From: an uncultured Eubacterium sp.
GTDB taxonomy: Bacteria; Bacillota; Clostridia; Lachnospirales; Lachnospiraceae
Direction of reading: 5' to 3'
Assembly: GCF_937958975.1 (NCBI RefSeq)
Contig: NZ_CALGRE010000045.1
Coordinates: 124,001-188,000 of the forward strand
Length of the DNA stretch: 64,000 bases
Both the position numbers and the translations under genes were made by a program. The notes under the pieces were generated by a model. It was given only the letters and a program-made list of their open reading frames with translations. It had not been told where the DNA came from and ran no database searches. Numbering within the stretch: position 1 is the first letter of the stretch; each line of letters begins with the position of its first letter. Shown here piece by piece: positions 55,008-63,858 of this stretch.

Positions 55008-55332
55008 AATTAATACCTCCTGACTAGTATAATATTAAATTATAACAAAAAAATAAAAAAGTTGCAAATGCAACAGTAATTATAATGGAAAAGTATATAA
55101 TTATTATTGTAAAGGATAATATTATCAGAAATAGGTATATTTCATTTTATCTGGTGAAAAACGAGTGCTTTTTATAATAAAATATTTCCTTCTCACCGTT
55201 GCAAAAAAAAAGATAAAGTGTTATATTATTCACAGTTAGTGAAAATGACGTTTTATGTGTGAAAGTGCGTCCTTTGGATGAAAAATCTTTTGCGTATCTA
55301 TATACTAACTAATATGATATGGAGGTACAATG
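55008..55332. promoter_or_regulatory. Divergent control region between crp-type gene and nitroreductase/pfl
   Basis: Minus-strand promoter: TTGCAA (55067-55062), 17 bases, TATAAT (55044-55039), overlapped by the 14-bp palindrome GTTGCA-AA-TGCAAC (55061-55074). Plus-strand promoter: TTGCAA (55199-55204), 17 bases, TATATT (55222-55227), with the inverted repeat TTCAC-AGTTA-GTGAA (55229-55243) near its start site. No gene seen in this stretch. Confidence 0.75.
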
Positions 55333-55869
55333 ATGGATGCTATTACATGCATAAAAACAAGAAGAAGTATTAGAAAGTTCAAAACTGAAACTATTTCAAA
55401 AGATGTAATAAAAGACTTAGTGCTTACGGCTTCCTATGCTCCATCTTGGAAAAACACTCAGACTACCCGTTATATTGCCATAACGGACCCTGAAACGAAA
55501 GACCGTATCTCAAAAGAATGTTGCAATGAGCATAATCAGGGCATTATTGACAGTGCACCTGTATTGATTGCTACAACTATCATGGATAAGCGCTCAGGAT
55601 TTGAGAGAGATGGTAGTTATACAACGATTCGTGAAGACAATTGGCAGTCTTTTGACAATGGCGTTGCAGTTCAGACATTTTGTCTGGCAGCAAATGAAAA
55701 AGGTCTTGGAACAGTTATTATGGGAATGTATGACATCGACAAGGCAGCAGAAATCCTAGAAGTTCCAGAGGAACAATTACTTATGGCTTTGATTGCTGTA
55801 GGTTATCCAAATGAGGAACCGGCAGTCCCGAAGAGGAAAGCTGTAGAGGATATACTGAAGTTTCGTTAG
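55333..55869 (+). CDS. Nitroreductase family protein
   Basis: 178-aa FMN nitroreductase-type protein. CIKTRRSIRKFK at the N terminus and the distal GLGTVIMGMYDIDKAAEIL segment are typical. Reduces nitro or quinone compounds with NAD(P)H; physiological substrate unknown. ATG 55333 is favoured over 55330 because it is 7 bases after GGAGG. It precedes pflB by 56 bases and may share the promoter at 55199. Confidence 0.88.
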   Translation: MDAITCIKTRRSIRKFKTETISKDVIKDLVLTASYAPSWKNTQTTRYIAITDPETKDRISKECCNEHNQGIIDSAPVLIATTIMDKRSGFERDGSYTTIREDNWQSFDNGVAVQTFCLAANEKGLGTVIMGMYDIDKAAEILEVPEEQLLMALIAVGYPNEEPAVPKRKAVEDILKFR

Positions 55870-55925
55870 TCATTCACTAAATATATATTAAAGCTTTACA
55901 TTTATTTTTAGGAGGAAAAACAGAG

Positions 55926-57974
55926 ATGAGAGAAGAATGGACAGGATTTAATGGTGGCGCTTGGGAAAAAGAAGTCAACGTCAGAGATTTTATCCAGAAA
56001 AACTACACACCATATGATGGTGATGCAAGCTTTTTAGCAGGACCTACACAGAACACAACAGATTTATGGAATCAGGTGCTTGAACTTCAGAAATTGGAGA
56101 GAGAAAGAGGCGGAGTTGTAGATATGGATACAAAAGTTGTTACAGGTATCACAGCTCATGGACCAGGTTATCTTGATAAGGATAAAGAAACAATCGTAGG
56201 ATTTCAGACAGATAAACCATTTAAGAGAGCACTTCATGTAAATGGAGGTATCCGTATGGCTATTCAGGCATGCTCAGACAATGGTTATGAGGTAGACCCT
56301 GAAGTTGTAGATTTTTATACAAATTATAGAAAGACACACAATGCAGGTGTATTTGATGCTTATACTCCGGAAATGAGAGCTTGTCGTTCCAGCCATGTTA
56401 TCACAGGTCTTCCTGATGCTTATGGACGTGGACGTATTATTGGTGACTATAGAAGAGTAGCTCTTTACGGTGTTGATAGACTTATTGAAGATAAAGAAGC
56501 TCAGAAGGCTGCAACTCCTACAGTTATGACAGCTGAAGTTATTCGTGATAGAGAAGAATATTCAGAACAGATTAAAGCTCTTAAGCAGTTAAAAGAATTA
56601 GGAAAGATTTACGGATTTGATATTTCAAGACCGGCTCAGAATGTTAAGGAAGCTATCCAGTGGGTATATCTTGCATATTTAGCAGTAGTAAAAGACCAGA
56701 ACGGTGCAGCAATGTCACTTGGTAGAACATCTACATTTATTGATATTTATGCTGAGAGAGATTTAGCAAATGGAACATTTACAGAAGAACAGATTCAGGA
56801 ATTTGTAGATCACTTCATTATGAAGTTAAGATGTGTTAAGTTCTCAAGAACACCTGATTACAACGATATCTTTTCCGGTGACCCGGTTTGGGTAACAGAG
56901 TCAATCGGTGGTGTTGGTATTGACGGACGTCATATGGTATCAAAGATGTCATATAGATATCTTCACACATTAGAAAACTTAGGCGCAGCTCCAGAGCCAA
57001 ACCTTACAGTTCTCTGGTCTACAAGACTTCCACAGGAATTTAAGAAATATTGTGCAAAGTTATCTATTGAATACTCATCAATGCAGTACGAAAATGATGA
57101 CCTTATGAGAGTAACACATGGTGATGATTATGGTATTGCCTGCTGTGTATCTTCTATGAGAATTGGTAAGGAAATGCAGTTCTTCGGAGCTAGAGCAAAC
57201 CTTGCAAAATGTCTTCTTTACGCTATCAATGGTGGTGTGGATGAAAAGACAAAGAAACAGGTTGGACCTAAGTTCAGACCATATACAGAAGAATATCTTG
57301 ATTATGACAAGGTAATGGCATTATATGAAGATATGATGAAATGGTTGGCAGGTGTTTATGTAAATGCTCTTAATATCATCCATTACATGCATGATAAATA
57401 TTGTTATGAATCAATCCAGATGGCATTACATGATGCTCATGTTAAGAGATGGTTTGCTACAGGTGTTGCAGGTCTTTCAATTGTTGCAGATTCATTCTCA
57501 GCTATGAAATATGCAAAGGTTAAAGTAATCAGAGATGAAGATGGTCTTGCAGTAGATTATGAAATCGAAGGTGAGTTCCCTAAATATGGTAATGATGATG
57601 ACAGAGTTGACTCAATTGCTGTAGAAATCGTTAATAAGTTTATGGGATATCTCAGACAGAATCACACTTACAGAGATGGTATTCCTACACAGTCTATCCT
57701 TACAATTACATCAAATGTAACATACGGTAGAGCTACAGGAAATACACCTGACGGAAGAAGAGCCGGAGAACCATTTGCACCAGGTGCAAACCCACTTCAT
57801 GGTAGAGATAAGAACGGTGCGGTTGCATCTCTTGCATCTGTATCTAAGATTCCATTTATGAATGCACAGGATGGTATTTCCAATACATTTACTATCATTC
57901 CTGATGCACTTGGTAAAGATGATAAGGTTATTGCTGGTGATATTGATATTCCGGGATTTAAGCCGGCAGAATAA
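55926..57974 (+). CDS. pflB: Pyruvate formate-lyase large subunit lacking the glycyl-radical domain
   Basis: Converts pyruvate and CoA to acetyl-CoA and formate. The 682-aa protein has all the barrel motifs: MREEWTGFNGGAWEKEVNVRDFI, GDYRRVALYGVD, and the active cysteines Cys406-Cys407 (GIACCVSSM...FFGARANLAK). It stops after IPDALGKDDKVIAGDIDIPGFKPAE, just before the C-terminal glycyl-radical domain that a normal ~740-760-aa PFL contains. The bases after the stop do not encode that domain in any frame; instead it is the separate gene at 58825. Codon use is biased toward favoured codons, unlike neighbours, indicating high expression. Ribosome site AGGAGG. Confidence 0.93.
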   Translation: MREEWTGFNGGAWEKEVNVRDFIQKNYTPYDGDASFLAGPTQNTTDLWNQVLELQKLERERGGVVDMDTKVVTGITAHGPGYLDKDKETIVGFQTDKPFKRALHVNGGIRMAIQACSDNGYEVDPEVVDFYTNYRKTHNAGVFDAYTPEMRACRSSHVITGLPDAYGRGRIIGDYRRVALYGVDRLIEDKEAQKAATPTVMTAEVIRDREEYSEQIKALKQLKELGKIYGFDISRPAQNVKEAIQWVYLAYLAVVKDQNGAAMSLGRTSTFIDIYAERDLANGTFTEEQIQEFVDHFIMKLRCVKFSRTPDYNDIFSGDPVWVTESIGGVGIDGRHMVSKMSYRYLHTLENLGAAPEPNLTVLWSTRLPQEFKKYCAKLSIEYSSMQYENDDLMRVTHGDDYGIACCVSSMRIGKEMQFFGARANLAKCLLYAINGGVDEKTKKQVGPKFRPYTEEYLDYDKVMALYEDMMKWLAGVYVNALNIIHYMHDKYCYESIQMALHDAHVKRWFATGVAGLSIVADSFSAMKYAKVKVIRDEDGLAVDYEIEGEFPKYGNDDDRVDSIAVEIVNKFMGYLRQNHTYRDGIPTQSILTITSNVTYGRATGNTPDGRRAGEPFAPGANPLHGRDKNGAVASLASVSKIPFMNAQDGISNTFTIIPDALGKDDKVIAGDIDIPGFKPAE

Positions 57975-58036
57975 TTTATCAGCAGATACGTTTTTAAAGA
58001 ATATAAATTTTATAAATATAAAGAGGACTTATTCAT

Positions 58037-58792
58037 ATGGCAACAGGTATAATTCATTCACTTGAAAGCTGTGGAACAGTAGATGGACCGGGAGTACGAT
58101 TTGTAGTGTTTTTCAAAGGATGTCCAATGAGGTGTTTATATTGTCATAATCCGGACACATGGGAGATGACCGGTGGTCAGGAGATGACGGTAGAACAGCT
58201 GATGGCAGAGTTTGAAAAGAAAAGACCGTTTTATGAAACCGGAGGTATTACTGCCACAGGTGGAGAACCCATGGTTCAGATAGATTTTCTTACAGAACTT
58301 TTTACCGAGTGTAAAAATAGGGGAATCCATACTTGTCTGGATACATCAGGAACAATGTTTCAACCGGATGATTCAGCATATATGAAAAAAGTCGATAGTT
58401 TATTAGAGGTAACAGATTTGGTCATGTTGGACATTAAGCACATAGACCCGGAGGAACACTGGAAATTGTGCAAACGTCCAAATGACAATATCTTGAAATT
58501 TGCCCAGTATGTCGATAGCAAAGGCATTGAGATATGGATTCGTCATGTTTGCGTTCCGCATATTACAATAAATAAAGATTACTTATTTAAGTTAGGTCAG
58601 TTTATTGGTACATTGAGGAATTTAAAAGCAATTGATGCCCTTCCATATCATGATATGGGTAAGATGAAATACAAAGAGCTCGGTATTGAATATCCGATAC
58701 CTGATATAGAACCCGCAACAAAGGATATGGCTATATCCTGTAGAAATATTATTCTAGAGGGGGTAAAGGATACGAGAGAGAAAATGAGCTAA
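58037..58792 (+). CDS. pflA: Pyruvate formate-lyase activating enzyme
   Basis: 251-aa radical SAM enzyme that places the radical on the PFL glycine. It has Cys29-x3-Cys33-x2-Cys36 (GCPMRCLYC), the TATGGEP motif and LDTSG, in the normal PflA length. It lies between the two parts of the split PFL, 62 bases after pflB and 32 bases before the glycyl-radical gene. Confidence 0.95.
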   Translation: MATGIIHSLESCGTVDGPGVRFVVFFKGCPMRCLYCHNPDTWEMTGGQEMTVEQLMAEFEKKRPFYETGGITATGGEPMVQIDFLTELFTECKNRGIHTCLDTSGTMFQPDDSAYMKKVDSLLEVTDLVMLDIKHIDPEEHWKLCKRPNDNILKFAQYVDSKGIEIWIRHVCVPHITINKDYLFKLGQFIGTLRNLKAIDALPYHDMGKMKYKELGIEYPIPDIEPATKDMAISCRNIILEGVKDTREKMS

Positions 58793-58824
58793 ATCAAGTT
58801 ATAAAATAATAGGAGGAAAAGAAA

Positions 58825-59073
58825 ATGGCAGCTAGTGCAAAACAAGTAGATAATTTAGTAGCTTTATTGGATGGTTATGCAGCAGAGGGTGGACATCATC
58901 TTAATGTTAATGTATTACAGAAAGATACATTACTTGATGCTCAGGCTCATCCTGAGAAATACCCACAGCTTACAGTTCGTGTTTCAGGATATGCTGTAAA
59001 TTTCATTAAATTAACAAAAGAGCAGCAGGATGATGTTATTCACAGAACATTCCATGCTAGTACAGGTCTATAA
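58825..59073 (+). CDS. Glycyl-radical subunit of pyruvate formate-lyase (stand-alone C-terminal domain)
   Basis: 82-aa protein that matches the PFL C terminus: NLVALLDGYAAEGGHHLNVN, DAQAHPEKYPQLTVRVSGYAV with the radical glycine Gly55, and the end DVIHRTFHAST. It resembles GrcA/YfiD, the E. coli spare glycyl subunit, but here it is the only source of this domain in the locus, since pflB lacks one. Strong ribosome site TAGGAGG and biased codons, like pflB. Joined to pflBA by short gaps. Confidence 0.94.
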   Translation: MAASAKQVDNLVALLDGYAAEGGHHLNVNVLQKDTLLDAQAHPEKYPQLTVRVSGYAVNFIKLTKEQQDDVIHRTFHASTGL

Positions 59074-59120
59074 GAAGTAGATTTGAAAAAAATTGATTTT
59101 TAATTGAAATGTACAAAAAT

Positions 59121-59166
59121 AAAAGCAACCACTATTGGAGCAGAATCCATTAGTGGTTGCTTTTGT
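59121..59166 (+). terminator. Rho-independent terminator after the pfl locus
   Basis: AAAAGCAACCACTA pairs exactly (14 bp) with TAGTGGTTGCTTTT at 59151-59164. Confidence 0.92.
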
Positions 59167-59194
59167 AACAGTTTATAGTAAGGAGACAGGAGAT

Positions 59195-60499
59195 ATGTAT
59201 AATATTGTATCAAAATTGCTGATGTACGGTGATATGCCGGAAAATTCTATATTAATGGAATTGAGTAATATTATCCGTGAATATAAGGAAAATGAATATA
59301 AAAAAGATGAGATTATCACAAAGATTTATCACCAGATAAAAAGAATCCTTCAGGTTGCAACAGACTATGGATTTGATAAAAATTTATGGCATAATTATCT
59401 TACATATCTTCTAATTACAAATGAGAATCCATTCAGTCTGACTTGTGAAAAAGTTGGGGCAAATGATGGAAGCGTAAATTATTTTGCAAAAAATGACTTT
59501 AAACAGTTTAAATTGCTTTTTGACTATGATTTTAAGCCGATGGAAGCAGAGCTGGGAATTGATTGTTTTGATAAAATACAAAATTATAAGGCAATTGGAA
59601 AACCTGAATTAATGTATAATAAAAATGTCAGTGAGAAGGTTCAGAAACTGAGCTTGCAATTGGAAAAAGCAGAAGATGAAAATGCGTTTTTTGAATGTGT
59701 TACTTCATTTTATAAAAAGTTTGGTGTTGGAATGTTTGGCTTAAACAAAGCATTTAGAATTAATGATGGCGCTGAATCTTTAGAGTTCCTTGCGATTAAT
59801 AACATGGACAGGGTTGTTTTGGATGACCTTGTAGGATATGAGATACAGAAAAAGAAATTGATAGATAATACGGAGGCATTTGTACAGGGAAGAAAAGCAA
59901 ATAATTGTCTGTTATTTGGAGATAGTGGAACAGGTAAATCTACCAGTATCAAAGCGATTGTCAATCAATACTATGAACAGGGACTCAGAATGATAGAGAT
60001 ATATAAGCACCAGTTTAAGGATTTGTCTAATGTTATTGCGGCTATTAAGAATAGGAATTATAAGTTTATTATTTATATGGATGATTTGTCGTTTGAAGAG
60101 TTTGAAGTAGAGTACAAGTTTTTAAAAGCGGTTATTGAAGGAGGAGTCGAGACAAAACCTGAAAATATATTGATATACGCGACTTCAAACAGACGTCATC
60201 TGATTAAAGAGACGTGGAGTGACAGAAGTGATGTGAAGGTGGAAAATGGTATGCATAAGTCTGACACGATGGAAGAAAAGCTTTCCCTGGTTCATAGATT
60301 TGGTGTTACGATTAATTATTCGAAACCTACACAGAAAGAATATTTTGCAATTGCAGTACAGCTGAGCAGAAGATTGGGAGTTGAACTGTCAGATGAGGAG
60401 ATTCGGGCAGAGGCAAACAAATGGGAGTTAAGTCATGGTGGCATTTCAGGAAGAACGGCTCAACAATTTGCCAATTATCTTGCGGGACAGAAACTGTAG
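59195..60499 (+). CDS. AAA+ ATPase, DUF815-like
   Basis: 434-aa protein with a helical N-terminal half (~1-230) and an AAA+ domain (~235-420): Walker A LLFGDSGTGKST, Walker B FIIYMDDLSF, sensor YATSNRRHLI, arginine-rich end. DUF815 (COG2607) ATPases are of unknown function. The start at 59195 has AGGAGACAGGAG before it; the longer frame begins inside the terminator and is rejected. First gene of the four-gene operon. Confidence 0.86.
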   Translation: MYNIVSKLLMYGDMPENSILMELSNIIREYKENEYKKDEIITKIYHQIKRILQVATDYGFDKNLWHNYLTYLLITNENPFSLTCEKVGANDGSVNYFAKNDFKQFKLLFDYDFKPMEAELGIDCFDKIQNYKAIGKPELMYNKNVSEKVQKLSLQLEKAEDENAFFECVTSFYKKFGVGMFGLNKAFRINDGAESLEFLAINNMDRVVLDDLVGYEIQKKKLIDNTEAFVQGRKANNCLLFGDSGTGKSTSIKAIVNQYYEQGLRMIEIYKHQFKDLSNVIAAIKNRNYKFIIYMDDLSFEEFEVEYKFLKAVIEGGVETKPENILIYATSNRRHLIKETWSDRSDVKVENGMHKSDTMEEKLSLVHRFGVTINYSKPTQKEYFAIAVQLSRRLGVELSDEEIRAEANKWELSHGGISGRTAQQFANYLAGQKL

Positions 60500-60532
60500 A
60501 AATAGAAAAATATAGATATTGGAGTTGTTGGA

Positions 60533-61243
60533 ATGAGAATATATAAGTTTGCAGATATTCCGGTAGGGGTTACAGCAAGAGGAAAATATTTTGAACAAAA
60601 TTGCGAGGAATATTTGGCGGAAGAGGAAACACCGCAGTTTGAGATATCGGTGACATTAGAGGATTTGGAATATGAGCAGAAGCATGCAGAAAATAATGCA
60701 GTGTTACCTCAATTTTATTTGGAGTTTATTGCTCTTTATAGACAATTTTGTGAAAAAGTTCTGGATTATGGGGTAGTTTTATGCCATGGAAGTGTGATAG
60801 AATATAACGGTCATGCTTATATGTTTACAGCACCGAGCGGCACAGGTAAATCTACACATGCCAGAATGTGGAGAGAACATTTTGGGGAAGATGTAATTAT
60901 GATTAATGATGATAAACCACTTTTGAAATTTAAAGAGGATGGAGTTTATGCATATGGTACACCTTGGGATGGCAAGCATCATTTATCAACAAACAGATGT
61001 GCAAAACTGGCAGGAATCTGTTTTTTACATCAGGCAGAAGAAAATAACATTGATAAAATTGGTGCAGAAAAATCTGTTGATTTGCTTATGAATCAGATAT
61101 ATAGACCGAGAAATTCGGAAGGGTTACTTAAAACCTTAGATTATGTGGACAGATTGATAAAAGAAATACCCATGTATTCTATGGGATGCACCATGTCTGA
61201 GGAGGCAGCAGAGGTAGCGTATAATGCAATGCGAAAAGAATAA
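60533..61243 (+). CDS. HPr-kinase-like P-loop protein
   Basis: 236-aa protein with a P-loop APSGTGKSTHARMW (~102-115) and NDDKP, GTPWDGKHHLS motifs as in the C-terminal domain of HPr kinase and relatives used in peptide-modification clusters (ScmC, lasso-peptide kinases). The N-terminal HPr kinase domain is absent, and the phosphotransfer signature next to the P-loop of true HprK is not recognisable. Works most likely with the PqqD-like protein 34 bases downstream. Confidence 0.82.
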   Translation: MRIYKFADIPVGVTARGKYFEQNCEEYLAEEETPQFEISVTLEDLEYEQKHAENNAVLPQFYLEFIALYRQFCEKVLDYGVVLCHGSVIEYNGHAYMFTAPSGTGKSTHARMWREHFGEDVIMINDDKPLLKFKEDGVYAYGTPWDGKHHLSTNRCAKLAGICFLHQAEENNIDKIGAEKSVDLLMNQIYRPRNSEGLLKTLDYVDRLIKEIPMYSMGCTMSEEAAEVAYNAMRKE

Positions 61244-61277
61244 AACTATTTAAATAGAGTGTATTTTGGAGGAAATA

Positions 61278-61541
61278 ATGAAGGTTAGAGACGGTTTTGT
61301 ATTGAGAAATATGGGAGGACAGTCAGTTGTTGTTTCTATAGGAGCTGCCAGCAAGGTGTTTAATGGAATGGTCAAGTTGAATGAAACAGGTGCTTTTTTA
61401 TGGAGCAGACTTGTAGAAGGCGCAGATAAAGAGGACTTAGTGCAGGCTTTATTAGAGAAATATGATGTGGATATAGAATTAGCGAAGAAGGATGTTGAAA
61501 AATTTATTGAGATATTGCAAAGACCCGGAATTATAGAATAA
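61278..61541 (+). CDS. PqqD-like peptide chaperone
   Basis: 87-aa protein: KVRDGFVLRNMGGQSVVVSIGA... LNETGAFLWSRLVEGADKEDLVQALLEKYDVDIELAKKDVEKFIEIL, a standard PqqD/RRE winged-helix pattern (three beta strands, then helices). Such proteins bind the leader of ribosomal peptides for modifying enzymes. No precursor peptide is seen beside it. ATG 61278 is used; TTGGAGG immediately precedes it. Confidence 0.88.
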   Translation: MKVRDGFVLRNMGGQSVVVSIGAASKVFNGMVKLNETGAFLWSRLVEGADKEDLVQALLEKYDVDIELAKKDVEKFIEILQRPGIIE

Positions 61542-61581
61542 TTATTAATTTTTCATAAAATATATAATATTAGAGGATTGT

Positions 61582-62007
61582 ATGGATACAATAACAATAG
61601 AAGAAGCTATTGATAAGAATGGATATCACCTTTCAACCATTGTTGGTGACAGTATGATGCCACTGTTGCGAAACAGAAGAGATATGGTGAAAATAGTTCC
61701 CGCAAAAGAAAAACTGAAAAAATATGATTTGCCATTATATCGGAGACCGGATGGTAAATATGTATTGCATAGAATCGTTAAAGTAAAAAGAGGCTATTAT
61801 ATCGCCTGTGGAGATAATAGATTTTGGAGAGAGAAAGTCCCTTTTGAATGGATTGTGGGAGTTACAGAGATAATATATAGGGATGAAAAGGAAATTCCGG
61901 TAAATCATCCGGAATATGTTGCATATGTTAAGAGAGTCTGTCGTTCATTTTGGAGAAGGCGTATTCAATCAAAAATCAAGAAAATTTGTTTTAAAAAATA
62001 TAGATAA
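61582..62007 (+). CDS. S24/S26-type peptidase (SipW-like)
   Basis: 141-aa protein with the serine-peptidase site VGDSMMPLL (Ser24) and VLHRIV (His63), the Ser-His pair of SipW-type signal peptidases. No N-terminal membrane anchor is visible; the C terminus is very basic (FWRRRIQSKIKKICFKKYR). With the PqqD and HprK-like genes it could cleave a modified peptide. Confidence 0.83.
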   Translation: MDTITIEEAIDKNGYHLSTIVGDSMMPLLRNRRDMVKIVPAKEKLKKYDLPLYRRPDGKYVLHRIVKVKRGYYIACGDNRFWREKVPFEWIVGVTEIIYRDEKEIPVNHPEYVAYVKRVCRSFWRRRIQSKIKKICFKKYR

Positions 62008-62031
62008 TTAGACATAAAATAAAAAAAGCAC

Positions 62032-62060
62032 TTGCAATATAAAAAAGTGTATGGTAAAAT
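62032..62060 (+). promoter_or_regulatory. Promoter of tRNA-Gln
   Basis: TTGCAA at 62032-62037, 17-base spacer, TAAAAT at 62055-62060 with TGG before it (extended -10). Confidence 0.75.
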
Positions 62061-62079
62061 ATTTTCTGTTGCAAGACAA

Positions 62080-62151
62080 TGGCCCATCGCCAAATGGTAA
62101 GGCACTGGACTCTGACTCCAGCATTTCAAGGTTCGAATCCTTGTGGGCCAG
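62080..62151 (+). tRNA. tRNA-Gln (anticodon CTG)
   Basis: 72 nt. Acceptor TGGCCCA pairs with TGGGCCA; discriminator G; anticodon stem CTGGA/TCCAG with loop CTCTGAC giving CTG; T arm AAGGTTCGAATCCTT. CCA not encoded. Confidence 0.96.
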
Positions 62152-62156
62152 TTACA

Positions 62157-62187
62157 CACAGTATCGGTTTTCGATACTGTTTTTTTT
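62157..62187 (+). terminator. Terminator after tRNA-Gln
   Basis: CAGTATCG-GTTTT-...CGATACTG followed by eight T's (62180-62187). Confidence 0.92.
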
Positions 62188-62206
62188 ATTATATAGGAAA
62201 GGTTTT

Positions 62207-62253
62207 AAAAGTCCCCAATTGTTCAACATTATGTTGGGCAATTGAGGACTTTT
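62207..62253. terminator. Terminator of the phosphofructokinase gene (bidirectional form)
   Basis: AAAAGTCC-C-CAATTG... pairs with ...CAATTG-A-GGACTTTT around an inner stem TTCAACA/TGTTGGG. It lies 3 bases after the minus-strand stop codon of pfp. Confidence 0.85.
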
Positions 62254-62255
62254 AA

Positions 62256-63500
62256 TTATTCGTCTATTTTGTTTGGAAATAGATGTGATATGTCTAAATA
62301 ATCCGGAATACCTCTCTGATATTTTACTACGGGTTCTCCCAGAATAAGCGGGTATACATAATCGATAAATTCCTGTGTAACATTGTTTCCACGCTCGTTA
62401 ATCCACGCTCTTGGAACATGTTTTACGAGGCCGGCAACGTTTTTTACGTCAGTATCACCCATATCTACGCTGTAAGGTTCATTTGTTTTTCTAATAGCCG
62501 TAACCATCACACCGGTTTTTCCATTCAGGGCAGTATCTACGGCGTGGCGACCTAATCGGAAAGATTCTCCAATGTCAGTAATAGAGGACATATGGGCAGC
62601 ACTTCTCTGCAAAATGTTAATTTCCACAGAACGTACCTTTACCTGAATATTTTGTTTGATAATATATTCAAGACATTTACCGGTGCCGCTGAGCTGGCTG
62701 TGGCCAAATGTGTCTTCAACAGCAGATGTTGCACTAATGTAATTACCATCAGCATCTTTGATACCTTCTGATACTGCAATGACAACATTATTATATCTGT
62801 CCATTGCAGCACGAACATCTTCGATAAATTGTTTTTCATCAAAAGCAACTTCCGGAAGATATATAAGATGTGGAGCAAAATTGTATTTGTTTCTTGCAAG
62901 AACTGATGCTCCGGTAAGCCATCCGGCATCCCGCCCCATGATTTCAACAATCGTAACACTGTTAATAGGATAAATGGATGTATCATGTCCTATTTCTAAA
63001 AGTGTTGCTGCGACATATTTTGCTGCGGAACCATATCCTGGTGTATGGTCAGTGACGCATAAATCATTATCAATTGTTTTTGGAATGCCAATAATTTTAA
63101 TTTCCTGTCCGATTGCTTTGGCATAAGTGTTTAGCTTGTCCACAGTGTCCATGGAATCATTTCCACCGATATAGAAAAAAGCATCAATCTCATATTTTTC
63201 AAATTTATTAAAAATATATGCATAAGGCGCATCATCTTCTGTGTAATCGGGAAGCTGATAGCGGCAAGAACCTAAATACATAGATGGAGACTTTTTTAGA
63301 AGTTCAATAAACATGGGGATTTCTTCTACTTTTTGAGATAAATCCATAAGTCTCCCATTGAGAAGACCTTGTACACCGTTTAACGAACCATAAATTTTAT
63401 TAAATTGTTTACTATCTATGGTACCTTGAATTACACCTGCCAGACTGGCATTAATAGCAACTGTAGGGCCACCTGATTGGGCAACTAAGCAATTTCTCAT
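62256..63500 (-). CDS. pfp: Pyrophosphate-type 6-phosphofructokinase
   Basis: 414-aa enzyme of the phosphofructokinase family. The donor-site residue after the glycines is Asp (GGNDS, residues 112-116) and Lys141 is in PKTIDND, the pair that marks PPi-dependent enzymes; ATP enzymes have GGDGS and PGTIDND. PGYGSAAKYVA and MGRDAGWLTG complete the fold. Start at 63500 is preferred because GGAGG lies 7 bases before it; a longer frame from 63524 is less likely. Confidence 0.91.
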   Translation of the reverse strand: MRNCLVAQSGGPTVAINASLAGVIQGTIDSKQFNKIYGSLNGVQGLLNGRLMDLSQKVEEIPMFIELLKKSPSMYLGSCRYQLPDYTEDDAPYAYIFNKFEKYEIDAFFYIGGNDSMDTVDKLNTYAKAIGQEIKIIGIPKTIDNDLCVTDHTPGYGSAAKYVAATLLEIGHDTSIYPINSVTIVEIMGRDAGWLTGASVLARNKYNFAPHLIYLPEVAFDEKQFIEDVRAAMDRYNNVVIAVSEGIKDADGNYISATSAVEDTFGHSQLSGTGKCLEYIIKQNIQVKVRSVEINILQRSAAHMSSITDIGESFRLGRHAVDTALNGKTGVMVTAIRKTNEPYSVDMGDTDVKNVAGLVKHVPRAWINERGNNVTQEFIDYVYPLILGEPVVKYQRGIPDYLDISHLFPNKIDE

Positions 63501-63858
63501 TTGATTTCCTCCGATTTTTGTCATTTAGGTATAAGTATAACCCAGATTATAATAAAAACCAATATAAAATAATGAAAAAGAAGAGGGTTATCGCTTTTAT
63601 GATTTTAAATCAATAATGCGATAACCCCATCTTAATTTATTACCGTTTTTATACAACGACCAAAACGGTATTGAAACTCATTTAACCCCAGAGGAAACTA
63701 TATCATTATTTTTATAGCCCAACAACTATTTTCGCACGACTTATTTCGACGCTTTTTCTTTATTTGTCGTAATAAATATGAAAATGTCGATTTATTCCGA
63801 AAATGGAAGGCAGATAAATTAAAAATATAGTTTTTAAGATATTGGCAAAATCTTTATG
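63501..63858. other. Intergenic region with promoter and hairpins
   Basis: No gene seen. The minus-strand pfp promoter is TTGGTT (63562-63557), 17 bases, TATACT (63539-63534). A hairpin GGGTTATCGC/GCGATAACCC (63585-63627) with an inner TGATTT-T-AAATCA looks like a minus-strand terminator for whatever lies to the right. A second hairpin is ACCGTTTT...AAAACGGT (63642-63669). Bases 63670-63858 are AT-rich with several TCG/CGA-rich short repeats and no feature I can name. Confidence 0.55.

Noticed and set aside
55889..55898. TAAAGCTTTA palindrome before pflB as an operator
   Set aside because: Short, AT-rich and without a promoter nearby; could arise by chance.
57975..58036. Possibility that pflB is full length but frameshifted by a sequencing error
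   Set aside because: The bases after the stop contain no glycyl-radical motif in any frame, and that motif is found as a clean gene at 58825 with its own strong ribosome site.
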